Below, piece after piece: positions 25,718 through 38,300 of a stretch of 64,000 nucleotides of DNA. Source of the stretch: Melastoma dodecandrum (taxonomy: Eukaryota; Streptophyta; Magnoliopsida; Myrtales; Melastomataceae); NCBI GenBank assembly GCA_029817715.1, contig JARUPY010000606.1, forward strand, positions 7,502,001 through 7,566,000, given 5' to 3'. The first letter of the stretch is position 1. The number at the start of each line of letters is the position of its first letter. The notes below the pieces were generated by a model. The model saw only the letters and a program-made list of their open reading frames with translations. It made no database searches and had not been told where the DNA came from. The translations under genes and the position numbers were made by a program.

Positions 25718-27344
25718 TTAACGGTTAAGATAAAGAGGAGTGTACAAGCGAACGGGCCTTCCGTTCTGTGGCTGAAAGGGCCTTGCGTTAATCTCGAATC
25801 CCTGCCAGGGACAAACAAGGATTAGTATCAAATCTATCTGTCTATTAAATCACGTAGTCGCACTGTCAACTGGACAGAACAGAACAAAGCTTACATCATC
25901 GACGGCATTCCTGAGTGCCTCGACTTGCTCCACTGAAGCCGTTCTTACCTGACACAACGACAAGAGATTCCGGAAATGACAATTGAGATGACAACATGGA
26001 GGGACAATCCTCTTCGTCTAATGAAACCAAATGTGACGAACCTCCTTGATTACAGTCCATGTCACGCCCTCTGTGCAAGGAGGGGACGTGAGGGAGCCGT
26101 TGTATCTGAAATATTCTCTGCTTCCGAATTCAATGTCACCGGGATGCACGACCCCGAGATGAGTTTCTTCGCTGCTGACTTTCTTGATGTATGGATACAG
26201 CTGTGCACGATGTCATGGTATTGCAGTTAGGATTGAAAGGAGAAAACTTTAACTGTTCGGAGAGTTGTGTCATTTGGTGCCATTCACCTTCTCCAGGAAA
26301 GAATCTGGTCTGCCGAACTCATAAAGAATCCCGATGACAGCGATACGGCCTTCGTTGCTCTGATGTACTATGTGAAGCTCTAACTCGTACCTGCGAACCA
26401 AACATTTGACACCTCAAAAAGAAAATCTCTCGAGGGAGCGAAGCAATAGCTACTTCCGGGGAGGAGGACGGACCTCATGCCATCGAGTGAGTGCTCGGTA
26501 GGAGTATGCCAGTGGCACTGGATAACGTTGAAACGAGTTCCATCAATGATGATGTGTCCCGCGTCTCCATTCCACTCAACCTGGTTCAACACAAGTTCTC
26601 TTTATAACAACTCCAGAGCAAAGAAACACGGCGAACCTAAAAAACTTTCCCGCGTACACTAATATCGTGGTCTCTGCTGACGATAACAGCAGGGGCAGGC
26701 TTGTAATCCTTCTCCAGGTTCCCCAGGCGAGGAGTGATGTATGCCGTTTCAAGAGACAAATCAATGGGAGACTGCAATATCCCATTGCTGCAGGCTGCCC
26801 ATTCCGGGTTCAGGAGTCCCCACCTGGACGGGCCTTTCCCTGTTGATTCTAAGTAGGTGAACGGATGATCCTCATTCCCACTATCCTCTGTCGATCCCCC
26901 ACCGACCAACACAAATGAATCCATATTAGTGCCGAAACATAGACAGGAACGCACAATGTACAAAGCATGTCTGTCTACTCTGGACCACAAGCACGAGAAG
27001 TACCGGAAAAACAAACATGCCATTCTTCCTTGTGTCTTATATAAGAAGAAGGATTGAAGAAGCACATGCGAACAGGAACACAGAAAGAGATGAACCAACA
27101 TCACTTAGAGTAGTATATTTAACAGTGCCAAGGTTGGACCAGCTGCTGGGTCATATTTCAAGTGTTGCAACAGACGGGGGGAGGGAGAGAGAGAGAGAGA
27201 GAAAGAGAGGAAGAACATGGATGGATCATTACCAACTTCATAATATCCAGCAGCAGTGAACTGGTTGGGGAATGCATCATGGCAGGTGATCATGAGGAGG
27301 AGGAGGAAGAGGATGGGGGAGCTGCTTCTGGAGTAGTAACCCAT
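25718..27344 (-). CDS. Alpha-carbonic anhydrase, tandem copy B, 7 exons, 282 aa
   Basis: Paralogue of the downstream copy A, in the same orientation. Exons on the - strand: 27344-27233, 26887-26658, 26580-26474, 26390-26288, 26200-26042, 25948-25895 and 25801-25718 (849 bp). The first six exons have exactly the same lengths as in copy A (112, 230, 107, 103, 159, 54), so the pair is a clear tandem duplication. Only the last exon differs (84 against 69 bp), giving a tail [13 protein letters not shown]. The signal peptide core is [11 protein letters not shown]. The zinc histidines lie in [12 protein letters not shown] and [23 protein letters not shown]-like box reads on the - strand at about 27,408-27,417, some 65 bp before the ATG. 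The enzyme looks active. Confidence 0.9.
27181..27210. repeat. (GA)n microsatellite in intron 1 of carbonic anhydrase B
   Basis: An almost pure GA run lies just inside the first intron, beside the exon 1 donor. Confidence 0.9.
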
Positions 27345-28880
27345 GGTCTATGAGCACACCAGTTGTTGGTGATCCGATGAGTGTGTGTGTGGGTGGTGCT
27401 GTAATGACTATAAATAGGAGTTTGAAACTGTGGTAAGATATAGGAGAGGAATGATAGGGAGGAGTACACTGGGAAATTTTGTTTTTGGTAAAAGTTGAAT
27501 TTATATAAGGAATAAGAGGATACTGTTTAAACAAAATGGAGAGGGAGAGGAAAATAGGGATAGGGAGGAAGAAGAAGAGGCAAAAAGGGTTTCTTTTCTT
27601 AGTTTTTATGGTTAATCAATCGCAACACATTTGGCGGTAGACCACTACTTTGCAAAACTTTTGTTTTCTCTTTATTTTTTCTGACGTATGTCGATTCTGA
27701 CAATAAACTAACTTTACATTAGAAAATTTTAACCAGAATTATATAATTGATACGGAATTTCTTGTTAACCAATATAACGATTTCGCGTTTGACCGCGTTT
27801 GCGTTTCTAAGTCACGTACTCGGGTTCGTTCCGTTTAGGAAAAATTCGTACCATGACGTATCGATACGAATTTTCGTATTTACTAAACTCGTGGCGTATC
27901 CGCGTTCACAGTTATAAATCGTGTATTCGACTTCGATCCGTTTAAAAAAGTTATTCTCGAAAGTGTACATTCAAGAAAGTTCGTATCAGAACTCAAAGGA
28001 GCATTTTCATTCTAGCCATTCTCGATAAATAGACTATGCACGACTCATATACGGTAGCAGTAGTGGTAGCAGTGGTAGGAGAAAAGAATGGCTTACCATA
28101 AAACGCCTGGGAAGAATTAGCGTACAAAATTGCTTCGTCCTCTTTTAGGATTTCAAAAATATATAACCTCAAGAGCTGAAAATACCACGATATTCAACCC
28201 TAATTATTATTATTATGTATACCAAATAATTATAGGAAAATCCGGGTAACCATTTTTTTTTATTTAGTAATCTTGTATATGGCATTATTGGAAGATCAAA
28301 GCATCATATAATCTATACCACACACATTTTACCACTACAAAATCTACTAAGAAATGATCTGTCAAATCCTTACTGTGTTGGGCAAAATATTTCAATTGGA
28401 TACTATCTGGTTACACCCGAATCAATCAAACCAAGCTAAATAGAGTAGTAAGTAAACCACATCTTATTTGATTTCCACTAAAACCAATATCTAAATTTCC
28501 TTTTACTTTTTTTTTAAACTTTAGATAATTGGACACAAATCTAAATAGACACAACTTTGGAATATCTAGATTTAGACACCAATATCTAAATTTCCTTTCA
28601 TTTTTTTTTTCAAATAGAAGATTTGAAAAATGGTTAAAATTCAGTAATTGACACAATTTTGTGCTTTGAAATACAGAAATATATAGACACAGACAAGTCA
28701 TTTGCACCCTTCCTGAGGGGTTCTTATTGACATCATGACCCACATTTAGATACTTTTAGTTTGTTCCAATAATATTATGCTTTCAAAAATCAAGGAATAA
28801 CAGGCTTCAGAATCAGATACCAACTGCAATGATATTTATTTCAGATCGGGAATCACAAACGCATCCATGGCTTATTATTT
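27345..28880. other. AT-rich spacer with short diverged repeats
   Basis: The first part is the promoter of carbonic anhydrase B. The stretch about 27,770-28,020 has many CG and TA-CG steps (gacgtatcgatacg and similar) unlike its surroundings and may be a decayed transposon, but I found no ends. A unit starting accaatatctaaatttcctttt recurs at 28,483 and 28,578. I see no gene. Confidence 0.4.
28483..28616. repeat. Two imperfect direct repeats 95 bp apart
   Basis: The segment accaatatctaaatttcc followed by a T-rich run appears at 28,483 and again at 28,578. Between them, related 'ctaaatagacacaa / ctagatttagacacc' words suggest a local duplication in AT-rich DNA. Confidence 0.6.
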
Positions 28881-31800
28881 CTACCACCTAGAATCTGAAT
28901 ATCCATAAGTTCTCCAATTCTCTCGCCCCTGTCTTCGGGCGCTTCTCCCCGACGGAGATGCATTGAACTTCGATGGGCCGGAGCCACGATCACGTCCTTC
29001 CCTTGCTTTCTTCATTTCCTCCTCGTTATCGTATTGTGACTTCTGTAATGAGGAAGGTTTTGCAGAACAGATGTGAGGAAAACAACTCGAATAATTGATG
29101 TATGTAAAAAGAAGTGAACACCGTAACTTCAATTTCACAAAAACTAGCATTGCCTATTGTTCAAAAAGGCATCAGATTAACAGAGTCGGGAAATTTCATG
29201 TGGACTTTCATAATGCATTTCTAAGTGTGCATCGACCATAAACTGAGGCAGAAGTAAACCTTTGAGGGGTCTGAAAGCACAGCATACGCTTCGCCTATCA
29301 GCTTAAAAAGCCTGTCAGCATCATCGTAGATATCTTTGGAAATCTCTTTCCAAAGTCTCCCCTCGCTACAATTATCGCTTCTGGAAAGCAACTGTCCAGC
29401 CTAGACAGTGAAGGGAAATAGAGCACAAACATCAAAGAGCTGTAAAACCACCACAGATACAAAAAAAAAAAGGTAAAGCAACTAATGCTACCGGTGGGAG
29501 TAAACATACCTTGTCTGGATGATGTCTAAGAGCCGCCTTATGATACGCCTTCTTAATATCAGACGCCGAGTCAGAAAGTTTGACCCCCCTGACACGTGAT
29601 AACAAAATTCAGATGACAAGTCCTGACATGACATAACTTCCGGGTGACAAGGGACAGAAGCACTCACAGAATGAGATAATAATCCAGAGAACCTCCATTT
29701 TTTGCTTCCTCTTCCAGCGCTGACCTGCGTTGTCGAGCTTTCCTCAATTCAGTAGCTTTGTTGTCTCCACTTCCTGAGGTGGAAGATTTAGTTATTTGGG
29801 TTTCAAGAACAGACACAAGCCTCTGGATATCAGCACTTGCTTGTCCATAGTCTCTGATTAGTTCATGCAATGTTGCACGTCTAGAAATGGCCTGCAATAT
29901 GCAAGACAGTCAACTATATACTCCTACACAAGTTAAGAACCAGAAGAAATACAGGTACTGAGGAGGGACATATTGTATGATAGGCTGGCGTAGAATTCTT
30001 ATTTTGAACAATCCCTAAATAGGAAGTCATCCTAAATTTAGCAGATATTTTCCAGTAGGAAGATACTCCCTTCGCTAACAAAATACATTGAGAATTCAAT
30101 ATTTAATGTTGAACGGCAGTTGCAGCACTGACAATTTAGAAGACATCTTTGAGGCCAAAGGGAAGGCAGACCTTTATATACTTTCCGTCCAGAGCAATAG
30201 CTACACTGCAATCAGCAATAGCATCAGTTATCTGACCAAGAGCCTGAAATGAAGCAGCTCGGTTGCAGAAGCAAACTGCCACAAAACTTCTTGACTCAAT
30301 GTTGCACAACAGAGCATTACTGTAATGTTCCACTGCTTCTGCATACTTTCCTGAATGAAAAGCTTCATTTCCTGCAGTCTTTTAGATGAACCAATACAGC
30401 AACAGTCACATAAAGAAGTTGTGACCTTACTTTATGCACTTTGTGTCAACAAATGGAATACCTTGCACTGTTGCATTTTCCGGATATTGGTCGCAAGTGA
30501 GATTGATGATTTTAGATACTTCAAATGCAGCCTGCAATATTTACATACACTTAAAAAATCAGAATAATTTATCTTATCAGTCACTAACATAGGAAGAGGT
30601 AACTAAGGGGAACAAGTAACAAAATGTGATAAAATAAACTGAAAAAAGAAAGATGGTGCATTACTTGTCACTGGAGGATCCAAACTGCTGGACCTTTTCC
30701 AGCAAATGAAGAGCCTCCTCCAATCTTCCCAAGCAAAAGTGAGATTTAGCCATGAAAAAAAATCTCCAAAGCTTTGGAAGAAAGCAGCCTTCAGTAATAC
30801 CAACTGCCGGGAAATTTATTTCAGAAAATGAAAGAGATTTCTGACATAGTTGAATAACCTCCTCGTGCTGCTGCAACTGCATTCACCAGTACAAAAACTA
30901 ACATTAGTTCGGCATGCTTTAAGAAATGATAATCCGGGAAATTTTGTAGAAATAAAGACAAAACGTGTTTGAGAAATCATACAATCTGCAAGGCCTCTGC
31001 TTTCAATTCAAACAATTTCTCTGAAAATTTACTGATGGAAAGGGCCTCCGAGACAATTTCAACGACTTTACTAGCAGCATCAGTTGTCTTCTCGTCCAAA
31101 ATTATTGAAGAAGCATTCATCCATTCAGCCACTTTCTGCAAATAAGAATACATCATCAGCAAGGTGGAAGACCATATTTCCCAAACACAGAACTTTCAGC
31201 AGAAAGCACTGACAAGGGAACAGAAAGTCATCCTGGTATCAGAATTCAACTAGTATATGGAAACTGCCACTTACAATAAAGGAAAAGTCACAGTCGTCAC
31301 ATAATGCATTTAAGAGACATTGGAAAAACACTGGAAGTTGGAGGACAACTATTAATAACATATGATGGCAAAAAGAAGGTTCTGACGAGCAAAGAGCCGC
31401 TTAAATTTAGTTCAGATCTAGCCCACGATCAAACTTTGTGATCCTAACAATTTCAAAAAGAATACTGCCATAACATTTTTTTTTTCATGCCAACTACTTT
31501 CATCCTCTTTCTTTTAGTTAAGATACATTACAGAGATTCAAGCATTACAGAAACAAATCTGAAATGATCATATAACCTTCGCTTTTTGTAGGCCATCTGC
31601 AGCATCTATGATCAGTTTTCTATCAAGACATACATCGGCTCCAGATACCAAGCACTTATTGAAATAGGCAGATGCGTCTCCAACTTCCCCAAGCAAGAGA
31701 TGACAGCTGCAAGGAGGGGACATAATCAGAGGAATATCAGTTAGAGTGCTAGATCTAGTTATAGGATAGAAAAAGTGAAACTGCGATCTTTGAGCACAAA

Positions 31801-34800
31801 GTAACTGTATGTAAATCACTCACAATTAAGACTGCATGTTAATGTCTAAATAAATCAAATTACAGCATTTATGCAATTGCTTTTGGTCCGAAATATTGGT
31901 GGTTAGTATAAATTTGTAATTGTGACTTCATAGATAACCGTGACACCCACCAAGCCAATTCTTACCTTCCTAACTATATAAAAAACGAAGAATACCAGAA
32001 CATTTTTTTTTCTCTGACTAGGAAAGCAATGTCCATAGGAATGCAGTAAACTCATGAGTAAAAGACAATTCTATAGACAATAAAGCAAAAAAATACTTTG
32101 CGGCCCTGAGTTGAACTTTGAGGAAATCACGATCTAATGCTGAAGCCATCAGACAATCTTCAATGGCTTCCCTGATCCTCCCGAGGGAGACCCGTGAAGC
32201 AGCACGATTACTATAGCACAATAAAAGAGGCTTCAGGCAGCACACAGATTTTTCATCTGAAGGAACTGCATTAATTCCATTTGTGTAAAACTCCTCTGCT
32301 TTAGCAAAGTTGCCACAATTGTAGGATTGATTTCCTCTGATAAAATAAAAAAAGGGCATCTCAAAAAGGGAATACCAATACAGATAATTTCAGATTGAAT
32401 CTTAAGGAGAAAGAAATGGAGTCTAACCTGATTCGCCACTTATCACAGGCCTCTTGGATAGCAGAAGCAGCATGACTATTCTTCTGCCCCTTATCCCTGA
32501 TGTTGTCCAAATTCACCCTCTCACCTCCTTCGACTTCAGAGGAAGCACATTTACCTTCTCCCCCATTGAGGCCAGAAGTCGGTGAAGCATCTGGAATTCT
32601 TGAGGATTGAATACAGGATATTCCACATCCGACATCAGAACGTCCCAAAGAAATAGCAGAATTAGCTCTGCCACCTTGTATTTTATTCTTCTTCTTACAA
32701 AGTTTTTTTCTGTCTTTCGTACCGATATGAGCCGACGATGAAGAAGAAAAAATAAAAGTCTGCTGATCTAATTTTCCCGAACCAGAGGCAAAAACAAACT
32801 GGTCCTTAGAAGTGGTTGTTTTTCTATCAGCATTTTCTGGAATGCACCTTCCATTTTCCGCAACATGAATAGTCTCCTTGCCATTAAAAACGTCTCCATG
32901 ATGCTCCGAATTAGGTGATGCAGTGGCGACACTTGTCCCAGCTTTGTTTATTGATAAGGATGAGAGGAAGGTTCTCGATTGCCCTGTCGGACCATCTGCT
33001 CGGCCCAATGTAGCTGCAGAGACATCTGTACCTTCCGCAGCAGTTTCCTGATAGGGAGAAGAGTCCATGGGAGAATAACTAGGTGTGCCGCGGTCCTCAG
33101 AAAAACCACTTGTTCCTGGAACATATTGATTGCTGGCAGCAAGCTTTTCTGAGGAATGCGACCTCACCCTGCGGTTCTTCCTCTTGGCCTTTTGGCCAGT
33201 GTTTAGCTTGGCATATCTACTAAAATGGAGTTTCGGCTCAGAAAATAAATTTGCTTTAAGGCATGAGGCATCAAAATTAGGAACATCAAGACCTCCAAGG
33301 GGGGAAGCAGATGAGGCGACATTTGCTACTTTTTCTTCAACTCTGTGTGCAGAGGCGTCAAAAACATTTGCAGTACAAGGATAATTGCCTCGACCAGTAC
33401 ACTCACTTGCTTCAGCCTGAAATGTAAAACTAGCATATCTTAATACATCACCAGAATCACCAGCGATATCTGACGTCCTCCCAAACACAAACAAATCTTT
33501 ATCTACATTCTTTGTATCTTTCCTAATATTGCCGAAGCCACCAGAGTCCACAACAAATGGATTTTCTGCAGTATGGGTATTCAGGTCCCCTGAACTCACT
33601 GTCACCGGGTTCAATAAGGCGGGTTCATATCCCAATACAACCCGTGATTTTAAATCTGAAGCTGATGTATCTGTCCTCTTAATACTATCCAAGCTTTGAC
33701 ATTCACGAAGACTCAGATTATGCAGGCCATTAGGAAGATCAAATATAGAGTCGATACCATTGGCATCACGAGCATTGTCTTGATGTGACACAATATTTTC
33801 ATTCCCCACAGAATTATGGTCATCTGAATAAATTACTCTGCTTCTGTGACCACCCACATATGTCGTAGGTCTATCACGACTTTTCCTGATTTTACCTTGA
33901 TCAGAACTTCTCCTCAGATTGCCTTTGAAAATAAAGACCTCAGGCCCCTTGGAGCAGTTCAACGGCAGATTCTCCGATCCTCCATTTTGACGTTCTTCAG
34001 AAGTTCCTAACCTTTCTTGAGCATAATGGACAGAGTCCTGCCATTGAGAATACTCCCAAGACTTTTGTGCTTCAACATTCAAATCAGCAGACCAACTGGA
34101 CCCGAAAACATATCCGGAGTGCCCAATGGGATCGCTCTTGTTTTTCTGCTCATTGCTGGCATTTTTTGAGGTCTTACCTGACTCTTCCGTGTTGTTCACC
34201 TCCCAAACATTTACCTTTGACATGGATTCACCTCCATCATCAAGGCTGTCAGGCAGATGAGAGAACCTGCCATCACTTGAACCAATTCGTGCTTCGTCCC
34301 CACTCCTATCAGTAACTTCATTATACAGGGTACACTTTGCTCCTTCATCCAGTGTGACACCCTCTTTGAAATTAAAGCCAGAATAACCTACTTCTTCACC
34401 CTCCCCTTGACTACCAAATCCCAAGTTGGTGGTCCCACCAAATGCACCCTCATTGTCCTCATCACTTTCTTTAACCGGTATCGCCATCTTGCGAGCAGCT
34501 CTACTACCACCCTTACCCTTACTCGCCACTGCATCTCTCCCACCAGCACCGAAGACAAACTCAACCTCCTTGAGCTTCACGTCAAGTGACCTCCAATTCC
34601 CAAACCCTTCCCCCGCCAAGACTCCCCTTCCCCCGTCATCCCCAACTGTGACACTACCCCCATTCCAAACCCCGCAATTCTCCTTCCCCACACTCTCCTC
34701 GCCATTCCCCTCACCATTCCGTCGCCCACGATCAATCCCAATCACATTACCATCCTCACCCTTACTATCATTCGGAGGCCCTTGCCTCCTCCTCACCTTG

Positions 34801-34922
34801 ATCAACCTCGGCCGCCGCTGCCGTGTCCTCACCTGCCCCCCCTCGGCTCCTCCTCCTTTCCGAAACCCAGACCAACCACCCTCAGAAACTGGAGAGCAGA
34901 AATCCGCCACGGCAGGAGTCAT
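28881..34922 (-). CDS. TPR and DnaJ domain co-chaperone (TPR15/TPR16-like), 11 exons, 1370 aa
   Basis: The product resembles Arabidopsis At2g41520/At5g12430 and, in its C-terminal half, animal DNAJC7. Such proteins use TPR repeats to hold Hsp70/Hsp90 tails and a J domain to stimulate Hsp70. Exons on the - strand: 34922-32428, 32336-32097, 31706-31577, 31135-30983, 30876-30665, 30531-30462, 30378-30172, 29891-29668, 29588-29510, 29400-29260 and 29042-28881 (4113 bp, phases fit). Residues 1 to about 830 come from one large exon and look disordered, with Phe-Gly/Phe-X motifs (FVFGSSWS, FVFASGSG, FIFSSSSS). TPRs follow (RGNQSYNCGNFAKAEEFY, GNEAFHSGKYAEAVEHYS). The J domain has LGVKLSDSASDIKKAYH, then HHPDK with the key HPD. 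The start MTPAVADFCSP fits the family; the frame stays open further upstream, but that DNA is promoter. Confidence 0.9.
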
Positions 34923-35344
34923 CAAGTCCTCCGGCAGAACCTTCTGGGGGTGAATGGGAATGGTAATGAAGGGAGAATTTATAAAGAAAAAGTTAGGGTT
35001 CTCGGCGAGCGGTAAAAAAGAGAGGATTTTTCGGCGCCTTTTTCTTGAATCAACTCTGCGGACACAGAAATTGCGAGGAACGGAAGGCCGCCGGACTCCC
35101 GGAGAGATGCCCCGCGGCCGTCGTCGTTCAAGAAATTGGGCTTTATTTGTCTCATATGGGCCTTGATGTGTAGGCCCAATTACAGTAACTAGAAAAATTT
35201 TTTGTTGTCTTGTCCGATTAATTATTTTAGTGGAAAGCCAACCCCTCGCCATCTCCAGACACTCTAACAAGACACTGATTGCGTCCTCCGTTTGGCTGTT
35301 TCCACCTGCTTTTGCTCGATCGTCCCGTTGTCTGTCCCCTAACC
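34923..35344. promoter_or_regulatory. Shared promoter between the TPR/DnaJ and MMSDH genes
   Basis: Only 422 bp separate the two divergent start codons, so the region probably drives both. Between 35,137 and 35,178 it carries three clustered GGGCY-type words (tgggct, tgggcc, and ggccca on the other strand). These match site II elements (TGGGCC/T), which TCP factors bind in promoters of many housekeeping and mitochondrial-function genes. No clear TATA box is seen. Confidence 0.6.
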
Positions 35345-38300
35345 ATGTTGAGATTCTCGGTTCATCGAGGTGAAGATGTTTCCTTTGTGGGGGTTTTTAG
35401 CGGCTGATTTTTGCATGGATTTTTTTTTTCCTGTCGGAATCCAGTGATCGTTGGTCGTCTGTCGTTGACCGGTTTCGTTTCCCCTTCTGGTTGTGGTTGT
35501 TTGGTGTTTGAGTTTTCAGCGAGGAAGTCGAAGGCTTCTGGGGCAGGACCGTTCGTGTCGTGGAGTTCATGGTTTTCGACCGCTGCCGTGCCGTCTTCGA
35601 GGCACAGGCAGCCTCCGGTGAGTGTGAATTCCGGGGGGGAAATTTTGATTCGTTGTTTCCCATTGCTGGATCTGCCACAACGTTAGATTCAGGTCTGTTT
35701 TGGTAGATTATGGGCTGAGCTGAATGTGGGTCCGATCGGCGGTTTTACTGATGAATTAGGATGGAAGTGGTTGCTGGTCTTGATCGTGGAGTAATTTTTC
35801 TATTTATATTGATCTTTGTTTCAGAGGGTTCCAAATCTAATTGGTGGAACTTTTGTTGAATCAAAGTCATCGTCCTTCATCGACGTGATAAACCCTGTAA
35901 GCTGGTTTTTTTTCTTCCTTGGTTCACACATTTGCTGTTGGGTTTTGCATTTTTCTGAAGGGTTTCTAACTTGGTTTTCTGTTTCTATGCCTAGGCTACT
36001 CAAGAAGTTGTCTCTCAGGTTCCGCTAACCACATCCGAAGAGTTCAAGGCTGCAGTAAGTGCAGCCAAGGAAGCATTTCCTTCATGGAGAAACACTCCAG
36101 TCACAACTCGTCAGCGCGTCATGTTGAAGTTTCAAGAGCTCATACGAAGAGACATAGTAAGACTGGTTCTAATTGTGTACTTATTGGAATTCCCCTGTCC
36201 AAAGTTATCCCCATATCTATTTCCCGTTCTTCCATTGACCGAAATCAGGATGAAATTTATATTAGGATAAGCTTGCTATGAATATCACAATGGAACAAGG
36301 AAAGACCCTGAAGGATGCCCATGGAGATGTCTTTCGTGGGCTTGGTCTGTGCCGTGATTCTTTGTGACAAAGTTTCCATGTTATATCTTCTGAAACCTGT
36401 GCTTGGGCTATCCTTTCCCATAAGTGATAAGCACTTGGTTTTTCCCATTTAATAAACTTGCAGAGGTGGTAGAACATGCATGTGGGATGGCAACTCTGCA
36501 AATGGGAGAGTATGTCCCCAACGTATCAAGTGGAATTGATACCTACAGTATTAGCGAGCCACTTGGTGTTTGTGCTGGTATTTGTCCCTTCAATTTTCCA
36601 GCAATGATTCCTCTATGGGTAAGCTTCCTAAACATGTGGGACATCTGATTATAGTTTTGCTGCTTCATGTAACTAAAGCAGAATCCTATCCAGGTTAAGA
36701 TTGGATTTTGATTTTAGAAATAGTGAGTGAGCACAGAATCTCTTGACCAACCACACCCAAACCATTGACTTATTCTTGTCACTTTTGATATAGTTGCTAC
36801 TCAGCTAGTACTGCAAAAATAACTGTCGGTTTTTGCTGGTAAATTGAAGTTTGTTGGTGATGGGCCTGCAGATGTTTCCTGTGGCTGTGACATGTGGCAA
36901 TACCTTTGTTCTGAAGCCATCTGAGAAAGACCCTGGTAAATTTCATTGGGTTTAATAGTTCTTGCAATATTATTACAAGGAATTATGGATAGCTCTGATG
37001 AAACCCTTCTATGGGATTCTCTTCTTTTTAGGTGCTTCTGTCATTTTAGCAGAATTAGCAATGGAGGCAGGTTTACCAGATGGTGTTCTCAATATAGTTC
37101 ATGGAACCACCGTACGATTTTTTCTTCTCAACAGTTTGATTGATTAACAGAAAGTATCTCATGTAGCGTCCTAGCTCAATAAATCAGATAAATATCAGCC
37201 ATTATTCAGGAAGCCCCTGGACAATGCAGCAAGCTCTCTCTGTGAACGGTAGCTTGATAAAAAGGAACAATGTTAGCTATAGATACCTGGGGAAATTTTG
37301 TACTAACATAAGTTGACACTGTATTTCTGCAGAAATGATTTTGGCTTCATGCCTTCAGAAAGCATCCTTTATTTTATAACGATGCTACTCAGATTTGCTT
37401 CTCAGAGTATATACCATAAGCCTTATTTTTTAGTTCTTGTTTTGGGTTCTTCTTTCAGGACGTTGTTAATTCTATTTGTGACGACGAAGAAATAAAAGCT
37501 GTGTCGTTTGTTGGTTCCAATACAGTAAGTAAAATTTTCTTACTATACTATTTCAATCACTACAGTCGAGGAGGTTATCTGTGGCTGTGTAGCAGGATGT
37601 CCAAACATCACAAATCTATATTCACATGGCTACTTTCTTGGCTCCTAGAATAAGCCATCATCTAGTGCAATTTCCTGTGTCCAAAATTACTTTGGAAAGA
37701 TCCATTTACCTCCCTTTAGTGTTGGTAGATTTCTTCTAGCTTCTCTTCTTATATTTCTGAGATGACATTTCTTTCTGATGAGCTGTCCAAAACTATACGG
37801 AATTGTAAACTCTAACATCTTTTACCATCTCTGGTTATAGATAATTGTAATGCATCATTTTCCAAATATTTTATTTTTCCCAGTGTTGTTATGGCAATTC
37901 ATTGTCTCTCTCTCTCTCTCTCGCTTTTTCTATGTTTTCGATGGGAAGGCTGGAATGCACATATATGCGAGGGCATCATCCAAGGGGAAGCGTGTTCAGG
38001 TAAGTTGCCTCTTTTGGTGAAGTTTGCATGAAGTGGGAAGGTTTTCAAGTGACACCACTCTTTGGCATGGTCTTTTCCTAGTCAAATATGGGGGCAAAGA
38101 ACCATGCCATTGTCTTGCCTGATGCTAGCATTGATGCCACGTTGAATGCTCTGGTGGCTGCTGGCTTTGGTGCTGCCGGTCAAAGATGCATGGCCTTGAG
38201 TGTCGTTGTCTTCGTTGGCGGGTCAAAATCTTGGTAATCATAAAAGCTCTTTTAATTGTTTCACTTTAGCTGTTTTGTTTATACATCTCAAAGTATCCAG

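Noticed and set aside
34923..35270. Upstream extension of the TPR/DnaJ frame on the - strand
   Set aside because: The frame is open, but the family start is the MTPAVADF methionine and this DNA is the shared promoter with MMSDH.
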